This document shows, one piece after another, positions 51,380 to 62,459 of a stretch of DNA of 64,000 nt. The notes under the pieces are model-generated. The model had not been told where the DNA came from. It was given only the letters and a program-made list of their open reading frames with translations, and searched no databases. A program made the translations under genes and the position numbers. Each line of letters opens with the position of its first letter. The stretch's first letter is position 1. Origin of the DNA: Dryocosmus kuriphilus (taxonomy: Eukaryota > Arthropoda > Insecta > Hymenoptera > Cynipidae); contig CM076193.1 in NCBI GenBank assembly GCA_038277395.1, positions 150,153,813-150,217,812 on the forward strand, written 5' to 3'.

Positions 51380-54210
51380 TCAATTTGAAATACGAAGGCG
51401 TTCCGTCATCTCCTTCCTTAAAGTGGAGCTAGAATATGAATCCAGCGGGTTCTTGAAGCTATTTAAGAGACGCGGAGCAGCGTAGGAAAAGGTGGATTCT
51501 CCCTTGGACGTATTCGCTCGCGGAACAAATAGCTTGCCGTCAGATCTCGTTGCAAGAGATTTTCTAGATCGCTTATCTTCTACAAATGATAATCTATCGA
51601 GTAAATATTCCGGAACGCCCCGCGAAGGGACCCTGAAAGAGAGGACACATAATTGCACTTCCCATCTGTGCTTCATCTTCAGCCAGCCAGATTCTTGTAA
51701 GGCGGGGGTAATGTGATCGTATTTTCTAATTCCATATGTGTATCTGAGACACGCGTTTTGCACCCTCTGTATCCTCTCTCTCAGCGAATTATTTAAGCAA
51801 GTACCATATGCCGTAAACGCATATTCAAAAAGTGACAGCACCAAAGACTGACAAAGCAAAAGTTTCACTCTGAGTGGAAGACAGCGACGGAAAGGATACA
51901 ATTTTCTTAAGCGCAGATATGCCGCATTTATTTTAGTCGCTACATTTTACTCAAAACTCCAACTAGCTTGCATTTTAAGTCCTAGGTTTTTCGCTTGAGC
52001 TACGATGGACAAGAGTGATCCACCCAACATAGTTGGGTAAGCAAGCATCTTTAAAATTGCCTATAGGAAGAATGACGGACTTAGCAGGGTTAATAACCAG
52101 AGCTCGCTCTTCGGCCCACCTCGCAATGAAATTCAGAGCCAAGGACAACACTGCGGCACCGGCACTCAGATCCTCCAGCTTACAGCGAACATATACCTGC
52201 GTGTCATCCGCATACATATGGATAGTGACTTTTACTCTGCCCCCAGATACCGCCTCCAAAGCCGACAGGAATGTTATCAATGGTTCCGCAAGGTCGTTGG
52301 TGTAAATTGAGAAAAGAGACGGACTGAGAACGGCCCCCTGTGGCACCCCTTTGCTCAGAGGTCGAATGGATGACGTCCGGGAGGTTGAGGTATCCGATAT
52401 TTCAACACGCTGGCTTCTATTCGAAAGAAAACCACAAAACCAGGACAGTTCTTGCCCCGAGATTCCCTCAGATCTCAGTTTGGCCAGAAGAAGTTTATGG
52501 TCAAGAGTTTTGAACGCCCGAGTAAAATCTAGTAAGACTAGAATAGTGAGCTCCGAACAGTCCAATGATCGGCCTATCTCGTCTGACACATGGAGAAGAA
52601 TTGTAGCTGCAGAGAACCCCTTCCTGAAACCCGACTGGTGACTAGAGAAGATCCCTTTATTGTTGATATATGGGGAAAGCTGTTGAAGACAAATCTTTTC
52701 CAGGATCTTTGACAGGTAAGGGAGGATAATAATCCCCCCGTTCTAAGGGAGGTGTTAACAACCTCGAGTAAGGCAGGCAAATAGGAGGGGACACAGAGGA
52801 GGATCGCGGAACTGTTTATCCCATCAGAGCCGGTAGCCGTAGATTTTATTGGCCTGACCGCTGCATACAACTGACCGAGGTCAACCTCATGGAATTGAAA
52901 CGGCTGGCGTTTACTCTCCTCAGCTGCTTCAATATGTTCCTGGATAACATTGAACGATGCCGTTGCTGGAGGTAGGATGTCAAGGAGAAAGTTGTTAATC
53001 TCCGTTGGATCAAGCGGAAGGTACCCCCAAGAACAACATATTCTCTGCCCGGACCAGACTCCCGCTTGGTTAATCCTTTCCCAAATTTTCTTAGATGAGG
53101 ACCTTTCCGGGAAGCTAGAAAGAAATCCGTCCTTTTCACGACGCATGGTCGCCGTTGTGAAGTTACGCAGGTGAGCGTACTTGGCATGGTTTATGTCCAT
53201 TCTATCCTTTCGCCATTTTGATCGTGCTCTGTCTCTTGCTCGCGACATTCTTTTGATCGCATCTGAGAACCATGGAGGTTTGGGTCTGGCAATTCTGAAC
53301 CTTCGAAGTGGGCAAAAGGAGTTTAACAAGGAGAGGACAGTTCGAAAGAAGCAGTTCACCTTGTCGTTCACCGATTCAACTGTTTGTACTTCGTCCCAAT
53401 TCGCCAATCTTGCTGCACTATCGAACCCATCTGTATCCACCCTCCTGAAATCTCTCTCAAAGCGAAACACACCCGGCCTCCAGATCTTCCCCACATGCAA
53501 CTTACAGAAAACCAAATCGTGGTCAAACGGTTTCGACAAATTAATGACTCCCGAATCTGACAACTGCAACTTTTCATTTACAAACATTAGATAGATTATA
53601 GAGGAAGAATTATCCGTAGTACGTGTAGGTTAATCAGTTATCTGATTTAAGGTGAAAGCGCGAGCGAGGTTGTTAAGTTTGCCCCCGCCTGGCTGATCCA
53701 TGCGAGAGACGTCGATATTGAAGTCTCCTGCACATAGTATATGGTCCGCTGCACCACTTGCACGAATCAGTACATCCTCTAGGTCGTCATCTCAAGCAGT
53801 ATTCGACTTAGGACTCCTGTATACCGCTACAAAGCCAATTTTTATTTTCTTAATATGTAGTATTATTGCGCAAATGTCCACAGGAATATCGTCGGTCGAA
53901 CGTCTCCCAAGAGGCATCGAATCATCGACCAACAAGTTGAATCGCAGGTCGTTTCTAATATAGATAAGCCCCCCCCCCCCCCCCCCCCCCCCCCTCTACG
54001 AGCAACAAGGCTCCTTCTATCCGCACGCACCACATTAAATCCTTTGATCGCCACCACTGAACTGGGAGTTTCTCTATGGAGCCACGAGTCAGAAATAGCT
54101 ACAACATCTAGACTATATAGGATAATTATGTCTATAATATAATGTAACTTCGGCAAGAGAGATCTAGCATTAATATGTGCTACACGTAATAATCGTAAGT
54201 TAGAATTGTT
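51380..54210 (-). pseudogene. LINE ORF2: endonuclease and reverse transcriptase
   Basis: Opens LLRVAHINARSLLPKLHYII at ~54205. Endonuclease: VVAISDSWLH, GFNVVRADRRS, a glycine run made by the C tract (53969-53994, minus strand), LCAGDFNIDVSRM and PFDHDLVFC. RT: FCPLRRFRIARPKPPWFSDA, STATGSDGI, a frameshift near 52600, LLDFTRAFKTLDHKLLLAKL (usually a DTVDH-type box), SKGVPQGAVLSPSLFSIY and YADDTQVYVRC. The C-terminal part (51901-51380) has SLFEYAFTAYG, then RVQNACLRYTYGIRKYDHIT and ends LRKEMTERLRISN. YADDTQVY places it in the CR1/L2/Kiri region of LINE diversity. Frameshifts at ~53600, 52600 and 51950 kill it. Confidence 0.85.
53969..53994. repeat. 26-base poly-C tract
   Basis: A pure C run inside the LINE endonuclease gene (poly-G on the coding strand). 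A shorter 19-C run lies at 1794-1812. Confidence 0.98.
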
Positions 54211-54637
54211 AGCAGACGTTTGGTTAAGCCCCGGAGGTGATACATCAAAGATAGTGACCGACGAGTTAAGAGTATTATCAAAAAAGACGTGGAAACCAAA
54301 GGGGGTCCCAAACTGCTGCTACTAAGGTTGCACGAGTTACTAGAATATAAGCTCGACGAGTTTAAACCAGAAGGAGTGTTTAACATACCGGCAGCATCAG
54401 GATTTCTTAGAACAGAACACGAACGTTGTGTAGAAGAGCCAGTGGTGTCCGAAAGTCTAAGCTGAGAGTAGTGTTGCGATGAAGGCGGGTCTCTGAAGAA
54501 AAGCGTATGGATACAGTACAAGCCGAGCCTGAGCCACAGACCGAGAAACATGATGCAGTAGAGTGAAGAAGCAGAGAAAGTGAAGGTACCGTTGCTGCCA
54601 CTTGCAATGATCCATTAGAGATAGAGGACGCGTTGAG

Positions 54638-55690
54638 TCAAGATTGACAGGGATTAGCTATCTCACTTAGCTGGCTGGAAAGAAAGGCATCAAGGTCGAA
54701 CGACTCAGACAATTCAGGGATCCTTATTGGCTTAGACGAGGTGTTCGACAAGTGGTGAATCCATACTGCCTTTCTGAAGATCCAAGCCTTTCCAATGAGT
54801 TTACCAGGACCCAATTTAGCCTTCACTACCTTCAGTAGCTTATATAGGTCTCGAGGATGGTTACAATTGATGCTGACAGGACCGTCAGGCATGCTAGAGT
54901 CAATATCGTGGACCCTTAGTGACTTTTTGTTCTTAATTTTAGATGCGACCAAGTCATCTCGAGGATTAGCGACATTGAACCTGACAATTATTGGGTTAGG
55001 AATGTTTTTGTTACCAGCTGGAACCCTAAAAACGTCCTCGATATTGGTTTTATTGGCTTTCGACTTAACAAGCCTGCAGATCGAGTCGACCAAGTCTGGG
55101 AGCTTCTCCTGAGGGGACGTCGGAATACCCGCTATTATAACCTCCCGGTCTCGGTCCGCCTCTTCCAAACTTCTGATGCGTCTCTCGTATGTGCACTTAA
55201 GACTGTTGAGTTCCTCCTTGCAATCCTGATAATTCTTGAAGTGCTGCATACTTGAGGATTGCAGGTCGGCGACTTGAGATTTTACCGTTTCAAATTGGTC
55301 AAGTAGGAGCGTATTTTGCTCAGATATCTTTTTTAAGTCAACCGATAGAGAGTCATAGCTGGCTGACAGCTTTGAGTCTGTCGAATTGCACTCAAACATT
55401 GTATTATTATGAGTCTGAATTTTTAAGCTCATTTGAGAACTATTAGCTTCAAGTGTCTCTAACCTCTCACAAATGATATTCAATTTCGAGAGGATTTCCA
55501 AGGCGACGGGATCGGGAGAACGATGTTCAGCTGGTATGACTCTAGTTGATTCCAATTTAGGGCTACTCAACGGAGGAGAATCACTGTGTGGCCCAAGGTT
55601 GCTTAGCAGAGTAAAATTTGACCTGTCCGTGTTTGGGGAATTCAGGATAATCTCGTCAGCGATCTCATCCCCTTCATCCATCCTCCTCAA
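54638..55690 (-). CDS. LINE ORF1 protein with coiled coil and nucleic-acid-binding domain
   Basis: An open 350-codon frame (MRRMDEGDEIADEI to SEIANPCQS). Residues ~60-175 form a coiled coil (LEILSKLNIICERLETLEAN, LDQFETVKSQVADLQ). Residues ~185-330 contain REVIIAGIPTSPQEKLPDLV, IEDVFRVPAG, PIIVRFNVANPRDDLVASKI and a GKAWIFRKAVWIHHL end. This arrangement resembles the baculovirus FP-like ORF1 domain described for several CR1/L2-type LINEs. Its role would be RNA binding for the element. It is unbroken although ORF2 is decayed, which may be chance. Confidence 0.8.
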   Translation of the reverse strand: MRRMDEGDEIADEIILNSPNTDRSNFTLLSNLGPHSDSPPLSSPKLESTRVIPAEHRSPDPVALEILSKLNIICERLETLEANSSQMSLKIQTHNNTMFECNSTDSKLSASYDSLSVDLKKISEQNTLLLDQFETVKSQVADLQSSSMQHFKNYQDCKEELNSLKCTYERRIRSLEEADRDREVIIAGIPTSPQEKLPDLVDSICRLVKSKANKTNIEDVFRVPAGNKNIPNPIIVRFNVANPRDDLVASKIKNKKSLRVHDIDSSMPDGPVSINCNHPRDLYKLLKVVKAKLGPGKLIGKAWIFRKAVWIHHLSNTSSKPIRIPELSESFDLDAFLSSQLSEIANPCQS

Positions 55691-55799
55691 GATCCATAGC
55701 AGGTTGGAGTACTATGCAACAAATACATTACTAAAATTGCGATCATTATCTAGAAACATCAAAGTAAGAATTTAAAAAACAATAATAATGCCGGTCGTC

Positions 55800-55985
55800 A
55801 TGTACTCTCTACGGGTCAGCAAATATTAATAGAGTCATGAAAGCGCACAAATTAAGCTGGGCGGAACATGTTGCAAGAATGGGAAACGAAAGATGGAAGA
55901 TGCACAGGATAGAGATGCGTAGCAATTCTGGGAAACTGAGGCAATGAACTTCCGAGTTCGCAAAGCTACACCATAATAATGATAA
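55800..55985 (+). mobile_element. RTE-like C-terminal fragment and tail
   Basis: Codes for a VMKAHKLSWAEHVARMG-like piece followed by NERWKMHRIEMRS, the pattern seen at the end of RTE proteins. ATAATGATAATAATGATAAC then forms a short-repeat tail typical of RTE 3' ends. It has the same strand as the RTE at 48605 but the connecting ~700 bp of RT is missing. Confidence 0.55.
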
Positions 55986-55989
55986 TAAT

Positions 55990-56628
55990 GATAACTATTG
56001 TTATTATTATATTGGGTGGCTACCTATGGAAAAAAAAAATTAAAAAAACAATAAAGAGTCAAGTGCAATAATGAATAACCATACCCTCTTAGTTAATTAT
56101 AAGATAGTCGCAGTAACTGTTACCTGTAGTTGAAATAACGCACCTTGGAAGAGAACATTAGTTCCGAACTAATTCGATGTGCAGCGCTAGGTGCAAAGTC
56201 TTCTCACAAGAGAAATGAATCGCTAAGGATGTAAGTCAAAGATAAAGTGCAGTTAAGTTTACTAAGATATATAGAACAAGTACTATTGATTACGGAAGCC
56301 TCCTGGAACTAGGAAAAGTAATTGAATTTACTAAGAAAGGTGGTTGAAGTAACTAAAATTTGTCAGATTGAATACTAGTTGCAGTTATTTTATCTATACG
56401 CATATGACCATAACTGCAACTGAATGCAGCAGATACAATGACTGCACAAGAAACATTAAAGTAACATTTTCGATATAGTTTAATTTATTGTAAGGACAGT
56501 TATATTTACTATTTTTCGTAGTTCGTTTGACTACTCATTGCATAGTAGCTTTAACTATATTTGGCTTGCGGGAGCCTCCAGCAACCTGGGAAAGGTTGTC
56601 ACAGTTACCAGGATTTTTTTTCAGTGTA
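55990..56628 (+). mobile_element. Right part of the TACACTGAAAAAAA element
   Basis: Ends ATTTTTTTTCAGTGTA (56613-56628), the inverse of the 48407 end. AGTAATTGAATTTACTAAG-type phrases recur within. No coding frame. Confidence 0.45.
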
Positions 56629-56661
56629 CGTCTGCATCAATTAAATTACAAATTCTTCCAG

Positions 56662-56924
56662 TTTTTTATGTTACTTATCAGCAAGTGAATTGCTTGGATG
56701 AAAAGGCAGATATTTTTAATCCTCCTGTGTTTGGATACGACATGAAAAATGAATTATTGGAACCTAAAAAAGTATGCGTATTACAGCCACCTCCAGATGT
56801 TTTTGTGCCAGGTTGTGATTGCGCAGCTTGCATAAGCGAAAAATCGTGCTATTGCGTAAAAAATAAAGTTGAATGTTGTTCATTTGTACATGTGCCACAG
56901 ATAAAAAATGTAGAAATAAATTAA
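56662..56924 (+). CDS. Candidate terminal exon, cysteine-rich C-terminus
   Basis: Acceptor AATTCTTCCAG ends at 56661. The phase-1 exon runs open to the TAA at 56922-56924. It reads FYVTYQQVNCLDEKADIFNP, then a proline-rich piece (LQPPPDVFVPG) and a compact Cys cluster CDCAACISEKSCYCVKNK followed by VECC. AATAAA follows near 56955. The Cys spacing suggests a small metal-binding fold, but I do not recognise the family. An earlier AG at the MITE end (56622) is less likely as the acceptor. No upstream exon was identified. Confidence 0.5.
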
Positions 56925-56929
56925 ATTAA

Positions 56930-57205
56930 TTTACCAGAATTTATCAGTTATTTAAATAAATATTGTTATATTGTTTACATAATTATCGGCAACTGAATCA
57001 ATAGAATAAAAGATGACATAAATAATCACGATATAATGGGGTCTACCGCGATACGCATACTATATCAAGCATCAAAACATCGAGAAGCCTTAATATTAAT
57101 CGCAAAAGAGTGCAACATAGGCCCAAAATTAATAACACTCAAAGTTAGTACTTTTGAAATATGCATTTTGCCAAAAATTTACTAAGAACGTTTTCCTCTT
57201 AAAAT
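56930..57205. other. Unassigned AT-rich DNA
   Basis: Nothing recognisable after the polyadenylation-like signal. Confidence 0.35.
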
Positions 57206-57217
57206 AAGCCTTTCTTT

Positions 57218-57470
57218 GTAAAAAAAATCTGCCCGCTTCGCGGGCGCATTCTCATCGCGCGCTTCGCGCGAAGTATGAGCGCACCTAGGGCGCGCGTCTG
57301 TTGACACTCGCGCTCCGCGCTCGATAAATTATTCACCTCGCGCTACGCGCTCGGTGTTTCTGGGTCGTATAAACACTTAATTTAAAAATTCCAAAAGGAA
57401 CTATTTTACTTAAGGCTCTATCGCCCTTAGGGAATACATTCTCATCATGACACTCGCGCTTCGCGCTCGA
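57218..57470. repeat. Cluster of GC-rich mini-hairpins
   Basis: Within AT-rich DNA, short palindromes with TTCG, TCCG or TACG centres recur: GCCCGCTTCGCGGGC, CGCGCGCTTCGCGCG, TCGCGCTCCGCGCTCG, CTCGCGCTACGCGCTCG and CTCGCGCTTCGCGCTCG. Confidence 0.9.
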
Positions 57471-57479
57471 TAATTACAT

Positions 57480-58135
57480 TTTTTTAAACGACATTGTAGA
57501 TTAGTTAAGTTTTTTAGTGATTTTCCAAATTTTCACAATAGAGGATTTCGATTCTTAAAAGTAAAACGATGAGTCTTATAAATAAATTTTGTAGCTCTTT
57601 CCACGGTGAACAATTGTGCTTGTTAATATTTTCTCATACCTTGCATAGTTTTGCTGAAAAGTGGTTTTCTTAATATTTCATAACATATTTCACGAATAAC
57701 TCAAAAAATACGCGTCTGCTCCAAAAAATGATAGAGAGCAAATTTGTAGACCTTTTAAGACGAACAACTTTGTTTATTATCATTTTTCCGTATCTTGCAT
57801 AGTTTGGCGGGAAATTTGAAATTTTTTATTTTTAATAACGTTTTATCGATTAAAACCAAAACCGTGCATTTTATCAAAAAGCGATTAAGATAAAATTTGT
57901 AGATTTTTTTGAGGTGAACAATTTTACTTTCTTACATTTTTTTTTTTTATCTCTCATAGTTTAGCCGGAAAATGAATTTTTTGATTTTGTGAAAACCGTT
58001 TTTGATGGATAAGACCATAACTGTTGGTCAAAAACCGCTAGGTAACGAACTCGTCCTTTCTTTTTACACCTTACAGAAGTGTACAAAAGCGTACTCCAAT
58101 CCGATTAGTCCTTCGAAAGTTATCGCGACCACAGA
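57480..58135. repeat. Decayed ~165-bp tandem repeat
   Basis: Three diverged units carry AATTTTGTAGNTCTTT, GTGAACAATTNTGCTT and CTTGCATAGTTTNGC (near 57590, 57745 and 57895). No gene. The open frame at 58002-58451 begins in the last unit and runs through the microsatellite, so it is not a gene. Confidence 0.65.
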
Positions 58136-58190
58136 CGACGACAACGCCAACGACAACGACAACGACAACGACAACGGCGACGACAACAGA
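58136..58190. repeat. (ACGACA)n-type microsatellite
   Basis: Imperfect GACAAC/ACGACA hexamers followed by GACAGACAC repeats. Confidence 0.9.
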
Positions 58191-58857
58191 CAGACACAGA
58201 CCGTTTTGAAAACCGTTTTGAAAACCGTTTTTTCTGACTCAGGGGGTCTCAAAACGTGGAGATTTCATGAAATCCGCGAAAGTCAAATTTTACATAAATC
58301 TAATACCTTCTCTGATGAGAATGTAAAAATATTCAGTTCGAAAAAACCATTTTTTCATCATTTGTTTAAACAAAAACATTCTAAACCAATTTTTACCACT
58401 TTTTCGAAAAATTGGCTTATGGATTCGGATTCAGGGCCTCAAAATACATAAGAATAATGGGTTTTCGACACCTCGGCCAACAGCCTAATAATGAAATCCG
58501 CGAATGTCAGTTTTCGCATAAAACTAAAACCTGTCACTGAGACGAGAATGTATTAAGAGTGCATACATCAAGATTATTATTAGTAATAATAATTTAAAAT
58601 ATATTTTTGTAACAACAGTTTTTTACAATATTGAAGTGAATTTTTTACGCCTGTCAGTATGTGATCAGTCTCCCAGGTATGTAAACTGGAATGCCTTACG
58701 AAAGAAAGGATTGCTCATGCAATGGAATAAGAGAACGAAGAGAACCCGTCAGAATTGGGCTGATAAATGCGCCCTCTGGTCGGTGGGCCTAAGTCCTGAG
58801 AACTACTTAGCCGTTTTCCTGGTTGCGCGTCGGTAATTGGTGAAGCAAAGTGAAACC
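58191..58857. other. Unassigned repeat-like DNA
   Basis: AACCGTTTTGAAAACCGTTTT is a short direct duplication (58200-58225, split as AACCGTTTTG AAAACCGTTTT). TGAAATCCGCGAA occurs twice (58268, 58494). No gene with domains. Confidence 0.4.
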
Positions 58858-59236
58858 GCCCAGATAGCACAACTACCCAGATAGCCAGAGTTGTAGTTCA
58901 ACTAGTTGGTGATCAACTTTTTTCGTCAACTTTAAGCCAACATTACGTCAACTTCAGAATTTACAACTGTTACCGTCAAGTTGTTGTCCGATTGCGGCAG
59001 TAGATTAAAAGAAAGTTTCTCTATCAACTTAACCTCAATTTGCCGTTAGTTTGACGGTAACAAGTGGTAACAAGTTGTAGTTCAACTAGTTGGTGATCAA
59101 CTTTTTTCGTCAACTTTAAGCCAACTTTACATCAACTTCAGAATTTACAACTTCTACCATCAAGTTGTTGTCCGATTGCGGCAGTAGACTAACGGAAAGT
59201 TAGTCACCAACTTAACCTCAATTTGCGGTTAGTTGT

Positions 59237-62200
59237 GCTTAGCAATGTGCCGTTTCAGAAACTTATACGTTCTGAAACTTTCGGTGGAAGGTTTCAATGA
59301 AAAGTTTCAATGCCAGTGAAATTTATGAAACTTTAGGGTTTTTAGCTACATTTATGATAATTATAGATTGGAAAATGCCTCATTTGCATTCGAAATAAGC
59401 CTTTCCATATTATAAACTACATCTTCCTTTCTAAAAACTGTCAAACCTACTCAAATATTAAATAAACTGAGACAGAACTAACATAACCTAACATAAATAC
59501 GCGGCAAAGTTTGAAAGTTTGTTCATGATATATAATAACTTAATTAAAACATTATTAATCAATTTTGTTCCTGAAACTTATTTATATTTTACACCTCATG
59601 TAATTTTTTTTCTGTTTACCATATCTTGTAATTAAAGCTGTTTATCTTTGTTTAAAACCAGACATTGATAATTAATTAAATATTGATATCATCAGTTCAG
59701 CCAATCTTTAAGCAATTTTCTAGCGATAAATAAATTATTTGTTTATGCAAATAAAATAATTTCTAAGTAATATTCGAGAAGCAATAAATAATTTTTTTAT
59801 TTCACTGCACCTGAAGAAGCGTTTACAATTATTTTAATAATTTTAATCGAGAAAATTAGCGTTCGCTATTTTAAATGATTTTCAAAACTTTAAAGAGATT
59901 TTAGAAACATTTCAAAGCGTTTTAAAAGATCTTAAAACATTTTTTTTTAATTTTAAAGGATTTCAAGCGATTTCAAGGCGTTTTTAAGGAGTTCTAGGGG
60001 ATTTATAAAAAAATTTTAATTGAAAGTATTTCAAAAAGATTTAAAATAATTTTTAAGAATGATACAGAATTTAAAGAATATAAATGTAAATAGGTATTTA
60101 AAAATCTATTACATACTTTTTAGTTTCGGCTTAAGGCGATATGAAGGTACCACATCATACCTGACGCCCAGGCCGACCTTGTAATTCTTCAAATTCATTC
60201 GAAATGACATGGAATGCCTTGAAAATACTGGATTTTTTTTTTTAATTCTTTAAAAACCATTGAAGTTCCTTAAAATCATTATAAATTCTTTTAAATATTT
60301 ACAATTTCTTTAAACCCCTCTAAAATCCCTTGAAACTTCGTTAAATCGCTTTAAATCGATTGAAATCCTTTCAAACTTTTAAAAATGGTTTGAGATCTCA
60401 CATTGAAATATTTTTAAAATCACTTTAAGTTCTTTAAAATCATTAAAACTTCCTTGAATTTCCTTGGAATATTTCGTAATGCTTTAGAATCTCTAAAAGA
60501 TTCCCAAAAATCATATGAAATCTCTTAAAATTCTTTTAAAGTTTCTTTGAAATCCCTTAAAATTCTTTAAATTCATTCAAAATTACCTAAATCTCTTAAA
60601 AATCCTGAAACTCATTTAAAACTAAAAAAATTTTCAAAAATCATTAGAAATATTTCTAAAAAAAGTTTAAAGTTTTTGAAAATCCTTTATTATCCTCTGA
60701 AACTCCTAAAAATCATTTTAAATCCTTTTAAAATTTTATTAACATACTTTGAGATGTTTTTGAAATCACTTCATATTCTTAAGAATCCTTCAAAATCTCT
60801 TGAACACCTTTAAAATATTTTTTATTCCTTAAAATAACTAAAAAATTTCTAAGAATCACTTAAAATCTCTTGATATTCTTTTAAGTTTCTTTGAAATATC
60901 TTGAAATTTTTCCAATGCATTCAAAATGGCTTGAAATCCCTTAAAATTGCTTTGAAGTAGTCTATTTATTTTCTATCTTATAAAATCGCTTAAAGTTCTT
61001 TAAAATCACTGAAAATATTTTGAAATTTTCGAAAATATTTTTAAAGTTCCTTTAAATTCTTTTAAATCTCTTAAAATACTTTAAAATGTTACAAAATCCT
61101 TTAAAATCTCTTGAAATTCCTTAAACTCTTTCATAGTCGCTTAAAATCCATTGAAACTTTTTAAAATATTAAAAATATTTTTAAAATCACTCGAAATTCT
61201 TTAAAATCTTTTAAAGTTCTTGGAAATATCTTAAAATCATTATAAATTGTTCGAAATGTCTTCGAATGTTTAAAAATTATTCGAATCAAAATACTATTAA
61301 ATATTTTAAAAATCACTTCAACATCTTTAAAATGTTTTAAAATCACTTAAATTTATTTAAAATACTTTAATATACCTTAAAATCTCTTAAGAAATCAAAA
61401 AGTCACTGAAAATCTTCTAAAAATTAGTAAAAATATTTTTAAATCTATTGAGATATTTTGAGATCTGCTTAAAATCGCTTTATATTCTTTAAAATTCAAA
61501 AACAACTTTTAAATACTTTACAATATTTCCAAATCCCTTAAGAAATTTTAAAATAGTCGTAAAAAAAATTTTGAGAAACCATTATTACTTTTGAATCTTT
61601 TTAAATTTCCTCGAAATTCTTCAAGATCATTTTAATTCCTTAATATATTACACGATCCTTTAAAATCTCTTGAAAATTTTTTTTAATTATTTGAAGTCGC
61701 TTAAAATCCTTCCAAATTTTTAAAAATATTTTAAAATGTTTTTATGTATTTTTAAATTTTGTAAAAATCATTCCAAATTCTTCTAAATACTTTAAAATAT
61801 TTTTAAATTACTTAAAATCGTTCTAAATTAATTTAAATCCTTTTAAATTTTTAATATCGTTTAAAATCCTCTGAAATTTTTTAAAAATCATTTCTTAAAA
61901 TCTTTCGAAATTGATTAAAATATTTGAAAATTATTTAAAAATGTTTCCATTTTTTTTTAAATCACTCTAGATTGTTTAAAATCCTTCAGAATCCTTCGGA
62001 AATCCTTTAAAATCCTTCGAAATTTCTTCAAATCACTTGAAATTGTCAGAAATTTCTTGAAATCATTTGAAGTCGCTTGAAATCTTTCGATATTTATTGA
62101 AATATTTTGAAATGCATTGAAATATTTCGAAAATTTTTTCAAATCACTCTAAATTATATAAAATCCTTTGAAATGTTTTTAAATTACTTGAAACTGTTTG

Positions 62201-62408
62201 AAATCCTTTTAGGTTTTTAACAATTATTTGAAATTTTATAAAATACTTTAATATATAATGTTTGTAATGTAAACATTCCAAAATATATAATTTATATACG
62301 CTAAATTTGTTAAATTTTCATAAGTTTCGTCAAAAATTTCGTTGATCATAAATTTCACGTTTTGAAACTTTCAAAGTGAAAATTTCCAAATGAAACTTTC
62401 GACGGCAC
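59237..62408. mobile_element. Inner element with TAGCAATGTGCCG ends, no gene
   Basis: Inverted ends TAGCAATGTGCCGT (59237) and ACGGCACATTGC (~62397-62408), extended inward by GAAACTTTCGGTGG against GAAACTTTCGACGG. TAGTTGTGCT flanks both sides, a 10-bp target duplication. The interior is 59250-59830 of plain AT-rich DNA, then the 10-bp-periodic array. There is no transposase, so it needs one from elsewhere. A 9-11-bp duplication is usual for MULE/Mutator-type elements, but that assignment is only a suggestion. Confidence 0.7.
59880..62260. repeat. 2.4-kb array of 10-bp-periodic A-tracts
   Basis: Hundreds of degenerate units of the form TTAAAATCNC / TTGAAATTCT follow each other at a step of about 10 bp. 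Around 60311-60380 and 60981-61080 the A-tract falls at the same place in nearly every successive ten bases. Unit sequence drifts but the phase is kept for long stretches. Minus-strand frames such as 61346-61161 are repeat-derived. Confidence 0.8.
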
Positions 62409-62459
62409 ATTGCTAGTTGTGCTATCTGGGTTATAACCTGAGCAACTTTCCGTTAAGGG

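Larger units (their letters stand above)
51240..55790 (-). mobile_element. CR1/L2/Kiri-type LINE, minus strand
   Basis: ORF1 (55690-54638) and ORF2 (about 54210-51380) in the usual order, with a short 3' part towards 51240. Both limits are approximate. It lies between the RTE body and an RTE-like C-terminal fragment, so it may be nested in an RTE copy. ORF2 contains a 26-base C run. Confidence 0.8.
58858..62432. mobile_element. Outer element with CCCAGATAGCACAACTA ends
   Basis: Ends CCCAGATAGCACAACTA (58858) and TAGTTGTGCTATCTGGG (62415-62432) are exact inverted copies. The outer element body is a 184-bp tandem duplication (58888-59235; TTGTAGTTCAACTAGTTGGT at 58891 and 59075). A second element (59237-62408) interrupts it. 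Without that, it would be a ~390-bp MITE. Confidence 0.75.

Noticed and set aside
58002..58451. 149-codon open frame
   Set aside because: It runs through a decayed tandem repeat and an (ACGACA)n microsatellite; its Asn/Asp run and repeated VLKT come from those repeats.
59880..62260. Phe/Lys-rich minus-strand frames (for example 61346-61161, 62142-61957)
   Set aside because: Products of the 10-bp periodic array; no domain and no start context.
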